63,648 bases of DNA from Achromobacter veterisilvae (GCF_900496975.1 NZ_UFQC01000037.1:1-63648), one strand, 5' to 3'. Positions 26,115-40,302 are shown, numbered from the stretch's first letter. The notes: generated by a model not told the origin, from the sequence alone. A program made the numbers and translations.

Positions 26115-26585
26115 GTGAATCTGAACGCGACGATCATTTTCCAGATGCTCGTGTTCTTCGTTCTGGGCTGGTTCACGATGAAATTCGTGTGGCCTCCTCT
26201 GACGAAGGCGATGGACGAGCGCCGCCAAAAAATCGCCGACGGCCTGGCCGCCGCCGAGAAGGGCAAGGCCGATCTGGCCCAGGCCCAGGCGCGCGTCAGT
26301 CTGATCGAGGCTTCTGCCAAGTCCGAAAACCACGCCCGCATCATCGAGGCCGAGAAGCAAGCCGCCTCCCTGATCGAGCAGGCCCGCCGCGAAGCGGAAG
26401 CCGAGCGCGCCCGTATCGTGGCGCAGGCTGCCCAGGACGCCGCGCAGGAAGTCCAGCGCGCCCGCGACCTGCTGCGCGACGACGTTGCCGCGCTGGCCGT
26501 GAAGGGTGCCGAACAGATCCTCAAGCGCGAGGTTGACGCCCGCGCACACGCCGAGCTGCTCGACCAGCTTCGCGCGCAGCTTTAA
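26115..26585 (+). CDS. atpF: F0F1 ATP synthase subunit b
   Basis: A 156-residue peripheral-stalk subunit: one N-terminal membrane helix (residues 4-25) followed by a long charged coiled coil. GTG 26115 is chosen because it gives the standard length and is preceded by AAAGGA; the longer frame from 26055 adds 20 unrelated residues. It anchors F1 through the delta subunit encoded next. Confidence 0.96.
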   Translation: MNLNATIIFQMLVFFVLGWFTMKFVWPPLTKAMDERRQKIADGLAAAEKGKADLAQAQARVSLIEASAKSENHARIIEAEKQAASLIEQARREAEAERARIVAQAAQDAAQEVQRARDLLRDDVAALAVKGAEQILKREVDARAHAELLDQLRAQL

Positions 26586-26597
26586 TCCGGGACCGCC

Positions 26598-27137
26598 ATG
26601 GCTGAACTTTCCACTGTTGCCCGGCCCTACGCTGAGGCGCTCTTCAGCGCGGCGCGCGACGACAAGGCCGGCTTGCCGGCCTGGTCCGACCTGGTCGGCG
26701 AAATGTCGCAGGTCGCCTCCAACCCCGACGTGCGCGAGGCCATGGCCGATCCGCGTCTGGGCGACAAGCAGCGCGTCGAGCTGTTTTCCGGCCTGATCAA
26801 GGCCGAACTGCCGCAAGCCGCCCGCAATTTCATCGCGTTGCTGGTTGAAAACGACCGGCTGTTGCTGCTGCCCGACATCGCCGAGCAATTCGCGGCGCTG
26901 CGGAATCGCCACGACGGCACGGCGCAGGCGGAAATCACCAGCGCGTTCGAGATGAGCGATGCCCAGGTCCAAGAACTGGTTGCCGCGCTCGAACAAAAAT
27001 TCGGCCTCAAGCTCAAGCCCAGCGTCACCGTCGATCCGTCGCTGATCGGCGGCGTGCGCGTGGCCGTCGGTGACCAGGTGCTCGATACTTCCGTACAAGC
27101 CCAGTTGGCCCGCATGCGCGATCAGCTCGCCGCTTAA
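26598..27137 (+). CDS. atpH: F0F1 ATP synthase subunit delta
   Basis: The 179-residue subunit linking the b stalk to the top of F1. It begins [16 protein letters not shown], the family's N-terminal signature, and contains [14 protein letters not shown] and the C-terminal [15 protein letters not shown]. Length is normal, and the gene starts 12 bases after atpF. Confidence 0.97.
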   Translation: MAELSTVARPYAEALFSAARDDKAGLPAWSDLVGEMSQVASNPDVREAMADPRLGDKQRVELFSGLIKAELPQAARNFIALLVENDRLLLLPDIAEQFAALRNRHDGTAQAEITSAFEMSDAQVQELVAALEQKFGLKLKPSVTVDPSLIGGVRVAVGDQVLDTSVQAQLARMRDQLAA

Positions 27138-27165
27138 GGCAACTAACAGGATTCCAGGAGTCAAT

Positions 27166-28707
27166 ATGCAACTCAATCCCTCCGAGATCAGCGAACTGCT
27201 CAAGAGCCGCATCGAGGGCCTGGGCGCTTCGACTGATGTTCGTACCCAAGGTACCGTCGTCTCCGTGACCGACGGTATTACCCGCATCCACGGCTTGTCC
27301 GACGTGATGCAGGGCGAAATGCTCGAGTTCCCCAATAATGTTTTCGGTCTGGCACTGAACCTCGAGCGCGACTCCGTCGGCGCCGTGATTCTGGGCGACT
27401 ACACCGGCGTGTCGGAAGGCGACCAGGTCAAGACGACCGGCCGCATTCTCGAAGTGCCGGTCGGCCCCGAGCTGCGCGGCCGCGTGGTCAACACGCTGGG
27501 TCTGCCGATCGACGGCAAGGGCCCGATCAACGCCAAAGAAACCGACATCATCGAGAAAGTGGCCCCCGGCGTCATCGCCCGCCGCTCGGTGTCGCAACCG
27601 CTGCAAACCGGTATCAAGGCCATCGACTCGATGGTCCCGATCGGCCGCGGCCAGCGCGAACTGATCATTGGCGACCGCCAGACCGGCAAGACCGCCGTTG
27701 CCGTCGACACCATCATCAGCCAGAAGGGCAAGGACGTCACCTGCGTGTACGTCGCCATCGGCCAGAAGGCGTCGACCATCAACAACGTGGTGCGCAAGCT
27801 CGAAGAGCACGGCGCCATGGAATACACCATCGTCGTGGCCGCTTCGGCCTCCGACTCGGCCGCCATGCAGTACCTGGCCGCCTACGCCGGCTGCACGATG
27901 GGCGAATACTTCCGCGATCGCGGCGAAGACGCCCTGATCGTCTATGACGACCTGACCAAGCAAGCCTGGGCCTACCGCCAGGTGTCGCTGCTGCTGCGCC
28001 GTCCGCCGGGCCGCGAAGCCTACCCGGGCGACGTGTTCTACCTGCACTCGCGCCTGCTCGAACGCGCCGCTCGCGTGAACGAAGAGTACGTCGAGAAGTT
28101 CACCAATGGCGCCGTCAAGGGCAAGACCGGCTCGCTGACCGCGCTGCCGATCATCGAAACGCAAGCCGGCGACGTGTCCGCCTTCGTTCCGACCAACGTG
28201 ATCTCGATCACCGACGGCCAGATCTTCCTGGAAACCGACCTGTTCAACGCCGGTATCCGCCCCGCCATCAACGCCGGTATTTCGGTGTCGCGTGTCGGTG
28301 GCGCCGCGCAGACCAAGGTCGTCAAGAAGCTGTCCGGCGGTATCCGTACCGACCTGGCGCAGTACCGTGAACTGGCCGCCTTCGCGCAGTTCGCCTCCGA
28401 CCTGGACGACGCCACCCGTCGCCAGCTCGAGCGCGGCAAGCGCGTGGTCGAACTGCTCAAGCAGCCGCAATACCAGCCGCTGCAGGTGTGGGAACTGGCC
28501 GTGTCGCTGTACACCGTGAACAACGGCTACCTCGACGACGTGGACGTGGCTCAGGTGCTGTCCTTCGAGAAGTCCTTCAAGGACCATCTCAAGGCCAAGC
28601 ATGCCGCCTTGATCCAGCGCGTCGAAGACACCAAGGAACTGTCCAAGGACGACGACGCCGAACTGGCCGCCGCGCTCCAGGATTTCAAGAAGCACGGTGC
28701 TTTTTAA
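27166..28707 (+). CDS. atpA: F0F1 ATP synthase subunit alpha
   Basis: A 513-residue non-catalytic nucleotide-binding subunit with Walker A GDRQTGKT and the conserved [22 protein letters not shown] region. ATG 27166 follows AGGAG; the upstream in-frame ATG at 27070 lies inside atpH and is a shadow. Normal length. A 97-bp gap with a palindromic repeat separates it from atpG. Confidence 0.98.
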   Translation: MQLNPSEISELLKSRIEGLGASTDVRTQGTVVSVTDGITRIHGLSDVMQGEMLEFPNNVFGLALNLERDSVGAVILGDYTGVSEGDQVKTTGRILEVPVGPELRGRVVNTLGLPIDGKGPINAKETDIIEKVAPGVIARRSVSQPLQTGIKAIDSMVPIGRGQRELIIGDRQTGKTAVAVDTIISQKGKDVTCVYVAIGQKASTINNVVRKLEEHGAMEYTIVVAASASDSAAMQYLAAYAGCTMGEYFRDRGEDALIVYDDLTKQAWAYRQVSLLLRRPPGREAYPGDVFYLHSRLLERAARVNEEYVEKFTNGAVKGKTGSLTALPIIETQAGDVSAFVPTNVISITDGQIFLETDLFNAGIRPAINAGISVSRVGGAAQTKVVKKLSGGIRTDLAQYRELAAFAQFASDLDDATRRQLERGKRVVELLKQPQYQPLQVWELAVSLYTVNNGYLDDVDVAQVLSFEKSFKDHLKAKHAALIQRVEDTKELSKDDDAELAAALQDFKKHGAF

Positions 28708-28720
28708 GGCAAGGTCTGGC

Positions 28721-28748
28721 GTAGTAGATGGGCGCGAGCCCATCCTAC
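28721..28748 (+). repeat. GATGGGC palindromic repeat in the atpA-atpG gap
   Basis: GATGGGC (28727-28733) pairs perfectly with GCCCATC (28738-28744) around GCGA, extended by GTAG/CTAC (28721-28724 with 28745-28748) across a two-base bulge. It resembles the dispersed GTAGGATGGG...CCCATCCTAC intergenic palindrome of many beta- and gammaproteobacteria. A second imperfect stem (GGCGGG/CCCGCC) follows. No terminator U-run, so the operon continues. Confidence 0.6.
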
Positions 28749-28804
28749 GGTAGGGCGGGAGCGGCGCAAGCCGACCCCGCCAGCCGTCTCAACAGGAAAG
28801 CGCA

Positions 28805-31148
<2,344 letters not shown>

Positions 31149-31157
31149 GGATCCACT

Positions 31158-31583
31158 ATGGCTACCCTGCATGTCGATGTGGTCAGCGCAGAGGAAGCGA
31201 TCTTCTCCGGTGAGGCGAAGTTCGTGGTTCTGCCTGGCGAGTCGGGTGAGCTGGGCATTCTGCCCGGCCACACCCCGCTGATTTCGCGCATCCGCCCCGG
31301 AACGCTCAAGATCGTTCGTGCCGACCAGGGCGAGGAAACCGTCTTCGTCGCCGGGGGCATTCTGGAAGTGCAGCCGGGCAGCGTGACGGTTCTGGCCGAC
31401 ACGGCCATCCGTGCCGCCGACCTGGACGAGGCCCGCGCCCTGGAAGCGCGCAAGAAGGCCGAAGACGCCCTGGCGAACGCCAAGGACAAGGCGGACATCG
31501 CTGTCGTCGAAGCCGAGCTCGCCATGCTGGCTGCCCAAGCCGCCGCGGCGCGCAAGCTGCGCGAAGGGCGCCGTTCGCACTAA
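31158..31583 (+). CDS. atpC: F0F1 ATP synthase subunit epsilon
   Basis: A 141-residue central stalk subunit: an N-terminal beta sandwich ([19 protein letters not shown]) and a C-terminal two-helix hairpin ([16 protein letters not shown] onward) that can inhibit ATPase activity. It is the last gene of the operon, followed at 38 bp by a strong intrinsic terminator. Confidence 0.97.
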   Translation: MATLHVDVVSAEEAIFSGEAKFVVLPGESGELGILPGHTPLISRIRPGTLKIVRADQGEETVFVAGGILEVQPGSVTVLADTAIRAADLDEARALEARKKAEDALANAKDKADIAVVEAELAMLAAQAAAARKLREGRRSH

Positions 31584-31620
31584 GCGGCGCAATTCACCGC
31601 CGGGGTTCGCCCCGGATTCA

Positions 31621-31649
31621 AAAAGCGGCCCTCCGGGGCCGCTTTTTTT
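31621..31649 (+). terminator. Intrinsic terminator of the atp operon
   Basis: An 11-bp stem (arm 31621-31631, descending arm 31636-31646) with the loop TCCG is followed by a run of seven T beginning at 31643. It is a textbook Rho-independent terminator for atpIBEFHAGDC. Confidence 0.93.
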
Positions 31650-31782
31650 CGTCCCGGGCCGTCCGGGATGGCGGCCGCTACCCCGCGGGGCGGTGGAACC
31701 CCGCAATGCGTTCAGTACGAATAGCGGCGCGCGGCGCGCGCCAGTAGCCTTCGGCTTGGCTCAATCAAGCGTGGGAGGAAGC

Positions 31783-32598
31783 GTGCGAGACGTCCTGGAT
31801 TGCGGGGTTCTGCTGGCGCCGGGCCATGAGGCGGCCATGCGCGACTGGGTCGGCCGGCATTCCGTCCGGGCGACGCGGCTGCGGCTGCACCTGGTGTCCC
31901 TCAGTCCCCTGCGCTACGCGGCCGCCACGGCAGCGGCGCTTCAGGCGCCGGAAGGGCCGGACGTCCAGGCGCTGGCGAGGCTGGCGGTGGCGCTCAAGCG
32001 CTACGACGCCTGCATCCTGCCGGTGGCGCCCGCGTCGCTCGCCTGGACGCGGATGGCCCTGCAGCAGGCCGGCGCCGCGCTGAGCACGCCGGTCCTGCTG
32101 TTCGTCCACGACGTGAAGGCGCCCGCCATCGAAGACTTGCTGGGCCTGGGCGCCTGGGATTTCATGATGCAGCCGGCCTGCCCGGAAAGCATGCGCGTGC
32201 GGCTGGGCCGCCTGGCCAGGCCCGCCGCCAGGCTGGCGGCCCTGCGGGAGCCCTCCGTGGATTACCCCGCGGCGGCAAGGTCCGCGGCCGCCGGCGGCGC
32301 CTGGCAGCCCGCCGCGTCCCGGCCCCGGGTGCCGGCGGACGTGGTCGAACAGGCCTTGTCCGGCCTGCGCCATCAACACCAGCGCGCCGCGCAGGAATCC
32401 TTCAGGGCGGCCAAGGCGCGGGTGGTGGACGGCTTCGAGCGCGACTACATCCGCCTGGCGCTGTCGCGCCACGGCGGCAACGTGGCGCAGGCGGCGCGGG
32501 CCTGCAGCAAGCACCGGCGGGCGTTCTGGGCGCTGATGCGCAAGCACGGCATCGAAGCGGCGCCCTACAGGCAGGCGGCGCAGGCGCGCGAAGACTGA
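31783..32598 (+). CDS. Receiver-like protein with Fis-type C-terminal HTH
   Basis: A 271-residue protein. Residues 1-150 look like a degenerate receiver or NtrC-like regulatory domain (STPVLLFVHDVKAPAIEDLLGLGAWDFMMQP resembles beta4-alpha4-beta5). The C-terminal 45 residues are a Fis/NtrC-type HTH: FERDYIRLALSRHGGNVAQAARA. The sigma-54 AAA+ ATPase domain is absent, so it cannot activate sigma-54 polymerase in the usual way. GTG 31783 follows GGGAGG at ideal spacing. It stands alone between atpC and hemE. The target is unknown; I infer a DNA-binding or bent-DNA regulator. Confidence 0.82.
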   Translation: MRDVLDCGVLLAPGHEAAMRDWVGRHSVRATRLRLHLVSLSPLRYAAATAAALQAPEGPDVQALARLAVALKRYDACILPVAPASLAWTRMALQQAGAALSTPVLLFVHDVKAPAIEDLLGLGAWDFMMQPACPESMRVRLGRLARPAARLAALREPSVDYPAAARSAAAGGAWQPAASRPRVPADVVEQALSGLRHQHQRAAQESFRAAKARVVDGFERDYIRLALSRHGGNVAQAARACSKHRRAFWALMRKHGIEAAPYRQAAQARED

Positions 32599-32737
32599 GG
32601 CGCCGGGCCGGCGTCTGGCGCCGGCATCGTCCGCCGCGAGCACCGGGCTTGCGCCTGGGCAAGCCTGCCGCGGGCGGTTCCGGCGCCTTGCTGGCCAAGG
32701 GAAGTAAAATCACGGCTTCCGATCATCGAGGATAGTC

Positions 32738-33811
32738 GTGTCTGCTTCCGTCTTGAAGAACGATGTGTTCTTGCGCTCGCTCCTGCGTGAGCCCGTGCCC
32801 TACACCCCCATCTGGCTGATGCGCCAGGCGGGACGCTACCTGCCCGAGTACCGTCAGACGCGTGCCCGAGCAGGTTCGTTCATGGGTCTTGCCCAGAACC
32901 CGGACTACGCCGCGGAAGTCACGCTCCAGCCGCTGGAGCGTTTCGACCTGGACGCGGCCATCCTGTTCTCCGACATCCTGACCGTGCCGCACGCCATGGG
33001 CCTGGGCCTGGACTTCGCCGAAGGCGAGGGCCCGCGTTTCGCGCGCCCGGTGCGCACCGAGGAAGACGTGGCGCGCCTGGCCGTGCCCGACATGGACAAG
33101 CTGCGCTATGTCTTCGACGCCGTGGGCGTGATCCGGCGCGAACTGGACGGCAAGGTGCCGCTGATCGGTTTCGCCGGCAGCCCCTGGACCATCGCCTGCT
33201 ACATGGTCGAAGGCCAGGGCAGCGACGACTACCGCCTGATCAAGACGATGCTGTACGCGCGTCCCGACCTGCTGCACCGCATCCTCGAGATCAACGCCGA
33301 AGCCACGCTGCAATACTTGAACGCGCAGATCGCCGCCGGCGCGCAGGCCGTGATGCTGTTCGATAGCTGGGGCGGCGTGCTCGCCGACGGCCTGTTCCAG
33401 CAATTCTCGCTGGCCTACACCCGGAAGGTGGTGGCCGGCCTGAACCGTGAAAACGAAGGCCGCCGCGTGCCCGTCATCGTGTTCACCAAGGGCGGCGGGC
33501 AGTGGCTGGAGGAGATCGCCGCCTGCGGCTGCGACGCCATGGGCCTGGACTGGACGGTGGACCTGGCGGCCGCGCGGCGCCGCACCGGGGATGCCGTCGC
33601 CTTCCAGGGGAACCTGGATCCGATGGCCCTGTTCGGCGGCGCGTCCGCCATCCGCGCGGAAGCGCGGCGCGTGCTGGACGCCTTCGGCCCGGTGGGCAAG
33701 GGCGGCCATGTCTTCAATCTGGGGCATGGCATTTCGCGGTTCACTCCTCCGGAAGCGGTAGCCGAATTGGTGGATGAAGTCCACCGCCACAGCCGTTCGC
33801 TCAGGGGGTAA
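32738..33811 (+). CDS. hemE: Uroporphyrinogen decarboxylase
   Basis: A 357-residue cytoplasmic enzyme that decarboxylates uroporphyrinogen III to coproporphyrinogen III in haem synthesis. [11 protein letters not shown] near the N-terminus, [12 protein letters not shown] and [13 protein letters not shown] are the diagnostic segments. GTG 32738 ([11 protein letters not shown]) is used, with GAGGA upstream. A hairpin (32607-32625) lies in the 139-bp gap before it. It is followed by a repeat-rich 292-bp non-coding block. Confidence 0.97.
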   Translation: MSASVLKNDVFLRSLLREPVPYTPIWLMRQAGRYLPEYRQTRARAGSFMGLAQNPDYAAEVTLQPLERFDLDAAILFSDILTVPHAMGLGLDFAEGEGPRFARPVRTEEDVARLAVPDMDKLRYVFDAVGVIRRELDGKVPLIGFAGSPWTIACYMVEGQGSDDYRLIKTMLYARPDLLHRILEINAEATLQYLNAQIAAGAQAVMLFDSWGGVLADGLFQQFSLAYTRKVVAGLNRENEGRRVPVIVFTKGGGQWLEEIAACGCDAMGLDWTVDLAAARRRTGDAVAFQGNLDPMALFGGASAIRAEARRVLDAFGPVGKGGHVFNLGHGISRFTPPEAVAELVDEVHRHSRSLRG

Positions 33812-33853
33812 GTAAGTGGACGCTTCGGCCCATAGGGCCGGAGCAGCGCGCAC

Positions 33854-34039
33854 TTGTGCACAGCAAGATTGCTCTCGGGGAAAACCCTTTAGAAGCTAGT
33901 TTACAATCTTGAAAGATTGCGTAAGTCGCTGTTTTTCAAGGTGAAATACGAGTTTTCAACAAGATTTCACATGTTCGCGAAATCTTGCCTTATTCCAAAT
34001 CCCGATGTTGCTCCAGCCTTTTCCCCAAAGTTATCCACA
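33854..34039. promoter_or_regulatory. hemE-priA intergenic block: CAAGATT inverted repeats and a DnaA-type box
   Basis: This AT-rich gap has four copies of CAAGATT or its complement (33864-33870, 33905-33911 complement, 33960-33966, 33981-33987 complement). Two sit in perfect dyads: CAATCTT-GA-AAGATTG (33904-33919) and CAAGATTTC-N10-GAAATCTTG (33960-33968 and 33979-33987). A perfect DnaA-box sequence TTATCCACA lies at 34031-34039, and a near match TTGTGCACA at 33854-33862. No gene is visible. It probably controls priA transcription or is a protein-binding cluster. Confidence 0.6.
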
Positions 34040-34103
34040 GGCGGGAAAGGCGCGCGAGGGCGTCAGCCAGGGTCATCCTTCCATATGCACCGTCCAAGCA
34101 TCC

Positions 34104-36194
<2,091 letters not shown>

Positions 36195-36377
36195 CGGCGG
36201 CGGCCCTCCATGCGTCTTGGGCCCGATTGTTCTATGATCTTTCTCCTCTATCGCGCCGGCGCGGCGAACCCGCCGCGGCGGCCGCGCCCGTCCCCTTTTT
36301 CTCGCGCAGTGCCGGCCCGCTGACGGGCGGCCGCAAGCCCCGCGCTTGCCGGCCGCGCCCGCATTGCGGCTGCCGCA

Positions 36378-38462
36378 ATGCATGACTATCCGACCCAAAT
36401 GTCCGCAAGCGAACCGATAGGCCTAGGCATGAATCCCGCCCAGAGGGAGGCGGTGCTTTACCTGGACGGCCCCTGCCTGGTGCTGGCCGGCGCCGGCAGC
36501 GGCAAGACACGGGTGATCACGCAGAAGATCGCGTACCTGCTGCGCGAGTGCGGCTATATGGGCCGCAACGTGGTGGCGCTGACCTTCACCAACAAGGCCG
36601 CGCGCGAAATGGACGAGCGCGTGAAGACGCTGGTGGACCGCAAGCTGTCCAAGGGGCTGATCATCAGCACCTTCCATTCGCTGGGCGTGAAGATGCTGCG
36701 CGAGGAAGCGCGCAATGCCGGCCTGAAGCCCACGTTTTCGATCCTGGACGCCGACGATGCCATGGCGATCATCCAGGAACTGCTGGGCACGACCGACAAG
36801 GCGCGGCTGCGCCACGTGCAGGGCATCATCTCGCTGTGGAAGAACGCGCTGATGGAGCCGGACGATGCCGCGCGCGAGGCCATCACGCCGGGCGACGTGG
36901 AGGCGGCCAACGTGTACCGCAGCTACGCCGCCACGCTGGCGGCCTATCAGGCGGTGGACTTCGACGACCTGATCCGCATCCCCGCCCAATTGCTGGCCAG
37001 CAATGAAGAAGTCCGCACCCGCTGGCAGAACCGCGTGCGCTACCTGCTGGTGGACGAATACCAGGACACCAACGTGTGCCAGTACCGCCTGGTGCAGTTG
37101 CTGACCGGATCGCGCGCCATGTTCACGGCGGTGGGCGACGACGACCAGGCCATCTACGCCTGGCGCGGCGCGACCATCGAGAACCTGGCGAAGCTGACGA
37201 CCGACTATCCCAGCATCAAGCTCATCAAGCTGGAGCAGAACTACCGCTCGGTCCAGCGCATCCTCGCGGCCGCCAACCAGGTGATCGAGAAGAACCCCAA
37301 GCTGTTCGACAAGAAGCTGTGGTCCGATCTGGGCGTGGGCGAACCCATCCTGGTGTCGGCGATGGACGGCGAAGAGCACGAGGCGGAGTCCATCGCGGTG
37401 AAGGTATCGGCCGCCCGCTTCGAACGCCAGGCGCAATGGAAGGACTTCGCCATCCTGTACCGCAGCAACCATCAGTCGCGCATCCTGGAGCAGGCGCTGC
37501 GCAACCTGAAGATCCCGTACACGATCTCGGGCGGGCAGAGCTTTTTCGACAAGGCCGAAGTGCGCGACGTGCTGGCCTATCTGCGCCTGATCGCCAACGA
37601 CGAGGACGACCCCGCGTTCATCCGCGCGGCGACCACGCCCAAGCGCGGCATCGGACAGGCCACGCTGCAAGTGCTGGGCCAGTACGCGGCCGGCCGGGAA
37701 CTGTCGCTGCTGGCGGCGGTGGCGGAAACCGGCCTGGAAAGCCAGTTGGCGCCGCGCCAACTGGAGCCGCTGCGCACCTTCGCCGAATTCATCCGCCGCA
37801 TGCAGTGGCGCGCCGGGCGCGGCGCGGCATCCGGCAAGGACGCCGCGCCCGCCGAGCCCGCGGGCGTGCTTCTGGACGACTTGCTGGAGGCCATCCAGTA
37901 CGAGCGCCACCTGTACGAACTGTTCGAGGAACGCCCCGCGCAGACGCGCTGGCAGAACGTGCTGGAACTGACCGGCTGGCTCAAGCGCAAGGCCGAGGAA
38001 GACGACATGACGCTCTTCGAGCTGGTCCAGCACGTGGCGCTGGTCACCATGCTGGAGCGGGGAGAGGAAGAAGAGCCCGACGCGGTCAAGATGTCCACGC
38101 TGCACGCGTCCAAGGGGCTGGAGTATCCGCACGTGTACCTGGCGGGGGTGGAAGAGGGCCTGCTGCCGCACCTGGGCAAGGACGACGAGGTCGGCGACCC
38201 GGCGCGCGCGGCGGAAAACCTGGCGACGCGCATCCAGGAAGAGCGCCGGCTGATGTACGTGGGCATCACCCGCGCGCAGCGCAGCCTGAACCTGAGCTGG
38301 TGCAAGCGCCGGCGCCGCGCGCGCGAGGACCTCGTGCGCGAACCGTCCCGTTTCATCGAGGAAATGGGCCTGGGCGACGTCCGCATCCAGGAGGACGAGG
38401 CCACGGCCGCCATGAACCCCAAGGAGCGCATGGCCATGCTGAAGGCGCTGCTGAAGAAGTAG
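36378..38462 (+). CDS. rep: ATP-dependent 3'-5' DNA helicase Rep
   Basis: A 694-residue SF1A helicase. GAGSGKTRVIT near residue 38 is Walker A, LLVDEYQDTN near 224 is motif II, GDDDQAIYAWRGA is motif III, and HASKGLEYPHVYLAGVEEG and VGITRAQRSL are motifs V and VI. Overall resemblance is to Rep rather than UvrD (GYMGRNVVALTFTNKAA, SGGQSFFDKAEVRD). Rep clears proteins ahead of forks and acts in the PriC restart pathway. The start is uncertain: ATGs at 36378, 36399 and 36429 are in frame. Confidence 0.93.
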   Translation: MHDYPTQMSASEPIGLGMNPAQREAVLYLDGPCLVLAGAGSGKTRVITQKIAYLLRECGYMGRNVVALTFTNKAAREMDERVKTLVDRKLSKGLIISTFHSLGVKMLREEARNAGLKPTFSILDADDAMAIIQELLGTTDKARLRHVQGIISLWKNALMEPDDAAREAITPGDVEAANVYRSYAATLAAYQAVDFDDLIRIPAQLLASNEEVRTRWQNRVRYLLVDEYQDTNVCQYRLVQLLTGSRAMFTAVGDDDQAIYAWRGATIENLAKLTTDYPSIKLIKLEQNYRSVQRILAAANQVIEKNPKLFDKKLWSDLGVGEPILVSAMDGEEHEAESIAVKVSAARFERQAQWKDFAILYRSNHQSRILEQALRNLKIPYTISGGQSFFDKAEVRDVLAYLRLIANDEDDPAFIRAATTPKRGIGQATLQVLGQYAAGRELSLLAAVAETGLESQLAPRQLEPLRTFAEFIRRMQWRAGRGAASGKDAAPAEPAGVLLDDLLEAIQYERHLYELFEERPAQTRWQNVLELTGWLKRKAEEDDMTLFELVQHVALVTMLERGEEEEPDAVKMSTLHASKGLEYPHVYLAGVEEGLLPHLGKDDEVGDPARAAENLATRIQEERRLMYVGITRAQRSLNLSWCKRRRRAREDLVREPSRFIEEMGLGDVRIQEDEATAAMNPKERMAMLKALLKK

Positions 38463-38591
38463 AGGGGCCCGCCGAGGGGGGCCGCCTAGGCGCCCTGGGC
38501 GCTTGTGGAACCTCGCGGGCTGCTCCTACACTGGATTGCGCCCGTCCCGCCGTCCGGGCGCGGAATCCCTGCCGGAAAGAAGGAGCGCGTC

Positions 38592-39446
38592 ATGTGTCGT
38601 TGGCTGGCCTATAGCGGTAGTCCCATACAGATGGAGAGCGTGCTTTTCAAAGCCAAGCACTCCCTGATCGACCAGAGCCTGCATGCGCGCCTGGGCGCCA
38701 CCACCACCAATGGCGATGGCTTCGGCCTGGGCTGGTACGGCCGCCCCTTGGATGGCCGGCCCCTGGAGCCGCCGTTCCGCTATCGCAGCGTGCATCCGGC
38801 CTGGAACGACCGCAACCTGCGCGAGGCGGCGCGCGCGATCCACGCGCCGCTGTTCGTCGCGCATATCCGCGCCGCCACCGACACGCCGGCGCAGGAGACC
38901 AATTGCCATCCGTTCCGGCACGGGCAGTGGCTGTTCGTGCACAACGGCGTCATCCGCGACTATCCGCTGCTCAGGCGCGACCTGATGCTGATGATCGCGC
39001 CCGCGTATTTCGGGTCGCTGGAAGGGTCCACGGATTCGGAGGTGATGTTCCTGCTGGCGCTCAGTTTCGGCCTGGAGGAAGACCCGCTCCTCGCGCTGGC
39101 CCGCATGGTGGGCGCGGTGGAGGAGACGGGCCGGCGGCACGGGGTGGCGCAACCCATCAACATGACGGTCTGCGCGCTGGACGGGGAACGCCTGATCGCG
39201 GTGCGCTACTCCAGCGAGGGCGATTCGCGCACCCTGTTCCACAACACCTGCGTGCATCACCTGCGCCAGTTGTACCCCGACAATCCGCAGATCGCGGCGC
39301 TGGACGACGATGCCTTCCTGCTGCTGTCGGAGCCCTTGACCGAAATGCCGGGCGCCTGGGAAGCGGTTCCCGAAGCCACCGCCATCATCGCGGGGCGCGG
39401 CGGGGTGACGCACCATCCGTTCGCGCCGGTGCCGCCGGGGGCGTGA
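38592..39446 (+). CDS. Class II glutamine amidotransferase (YafJ/EgtC-like)
   Basis: A 284-residue Ntn hydrolase. After removal of Met the catalytic Cys2 (MCRWLAYSG) becomes N-terminal, which fixes the start at 38592. The glutaminase motifs NGDGFGLGWYG, FVAHIRAAT and FVHNGVI are in place. No synthase domain is fused, so it may act as a free amidohydrolase like YafJ, or with EgtB-type partners, which are not seen here. The 129-bp gap upstream ends in GAAAGAAGGAGCG. Confidence 0.88.
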   Translation: MCRWLAYSGSPIQMESVLFKAKHSLIDQSLHARLGATTTNGDGFGLGWYGRPLDGRPLEPPFRYRSVHPAWNDRNLREAARAIHAPLFVAHIRAATDTPAQETNCHPFRHGQWLFVHNGVIRDYPLLRRDLMLMIAPAYFGSLEGSTDSEVMFLLALSFGLEEDPLLALARMVGAVEETGRRHGVAQPINMTVCALDGERLIAVRYSSEGDSRTLFHNTCVHHLRQLYPDNPQIAALDDDAFLLLSEPLTEMPGAWEAVPEATAIIAGRGGVTHHPFAPVPPGA

Positions 39447-39592
39447 GTCCGGCCGGCCCGGCCGAAAACGCCGGAAAACCCGGGAAAACGGGGTCATCAA
39501 GCACGTATTGTCCATATAGGGGAGAATACGGATCGCATGACTGTGCGACGTCCTGGGCCGCGAAAGCACCCTACTACCAATAAGGAAGTTGC

Positions 39593-40213
39593 ATGACCGA
39601 TAGCCGAACCCCGCAAGCCTCTGAAGCACTAGCGGTGTTTAACCACACGGGGAGCGCCCCGGATTGCTTTGAACTGCACGAGCATGGCGTCGTCAGCCGA
39701 CAGGGCGACACGCGCACTTACACCGCATTCGCGGATATCCAGGACCTCTGCCTGTTCGCCTCCGGGCCGGACGCCACCGCGGGCCTGATCGACAACTTCG
39801 CCTATCGCACCCGCGCGGCGGATGGCTGGACGCTGGTGTCCGGCGACGTCGGCGAATTCAGCAAGCTCATGGACGCCTTCCGCTCGCGCTACGTCGCGCA
39901 GCGCCTGCCCGTGCTGGAAGAGACGATCGCCGACGGCGGGAGCGTCGCGTTCCGCTATGTCCGCGGCGGCGTCTTCCCGGACCTGCAGACGCAGGAGCTG
40001 GCCCTGTCGGCGGAAGGCCTGCACATCGACGGCGCCACGTGGCCGTACGAGTCGCTCAAGCGCATCGACCTGAACCACTGGGCCGAGACGGTCAGCCTGC
40101 AGGACGAGCAGGGCAAGACTGTGTTTTCGTGCCTGGCCACGCGCATACTGAGTTCGGATTTGTTCGTGAACCTGGTCTACGACCGGTTGGGACGGACGGC
40201 GGAGTACGCTTGA
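39593..40213 (+). CDS. Hypothetical cytoplasmic protein, PH-like
   Basis: A 206-residue protein without signal peptide or membrane segment. Short beta-strand units separated by acidic loops (FELHEHGVVSRQGDTRTYTAF; LALSAEGLHIDG, WPYESLKRIDL) repeat twice, as in bacterial PH-domain or DUF6585-like proteins. The family is not certain and no function can be assigned. AAGGAAG precedes ATG 39593. The 146-bp upstream gap contains three 10-bp near-repeats (39461-39490). Confidence 0.75.
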   Translation: MTDSRTPQASEALAVFNHTGSAPDCFELHEHGVVSRQGDTRTYTAFADIQDLCLFASGPDATAGLIDNFAYRTRAADGWTLVSGDVGEFSKLMDAFRSRYVAQRLPVLEETIADGGSVAFRYVRGGVFPDLQTQELALSAEGLHIDGATWPYESLKRIDLNHWAETVSLQDEQGKTVFSCLATRILSSDLFVNLVYDRLGRTAEYA

Positions 40214-40237
40214 GCTTGGGTTAGCCTTAGATTAGCC

Positions 40238-40302
40238 GGTGTCTGACACCCGGGGGACGCTGTCTCAAGCTGGCTAGGGCATTTCGTATGGGTGTCGGAC
40301 AC
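40238..40302. repeat. Paired GTGTCNGACAC palindromes between convergent genes
   Basis: GGTGTC-T-GACACC (40238-40250) and GTGTC-G-GACAC (40292-40302) flank a 41-bp unit in the 98-bp gap between the hypothetical gene and dapD. Similar GTGTCTGACAC intergenic repeats are common in Bordetella-type genomes as I recall. They may serve as a bidirectional terminator, although no U-tract is present. Confidence 0.55.

Noticed and set aside
33854..34039. The hemE-priA gap as a chromosomal replication origin (DnaA box, AT-rich).
   Set aside because: Only one perfect DnaA box is present and no dnaA, gyrB, rpmH or parAB genes are nearby.
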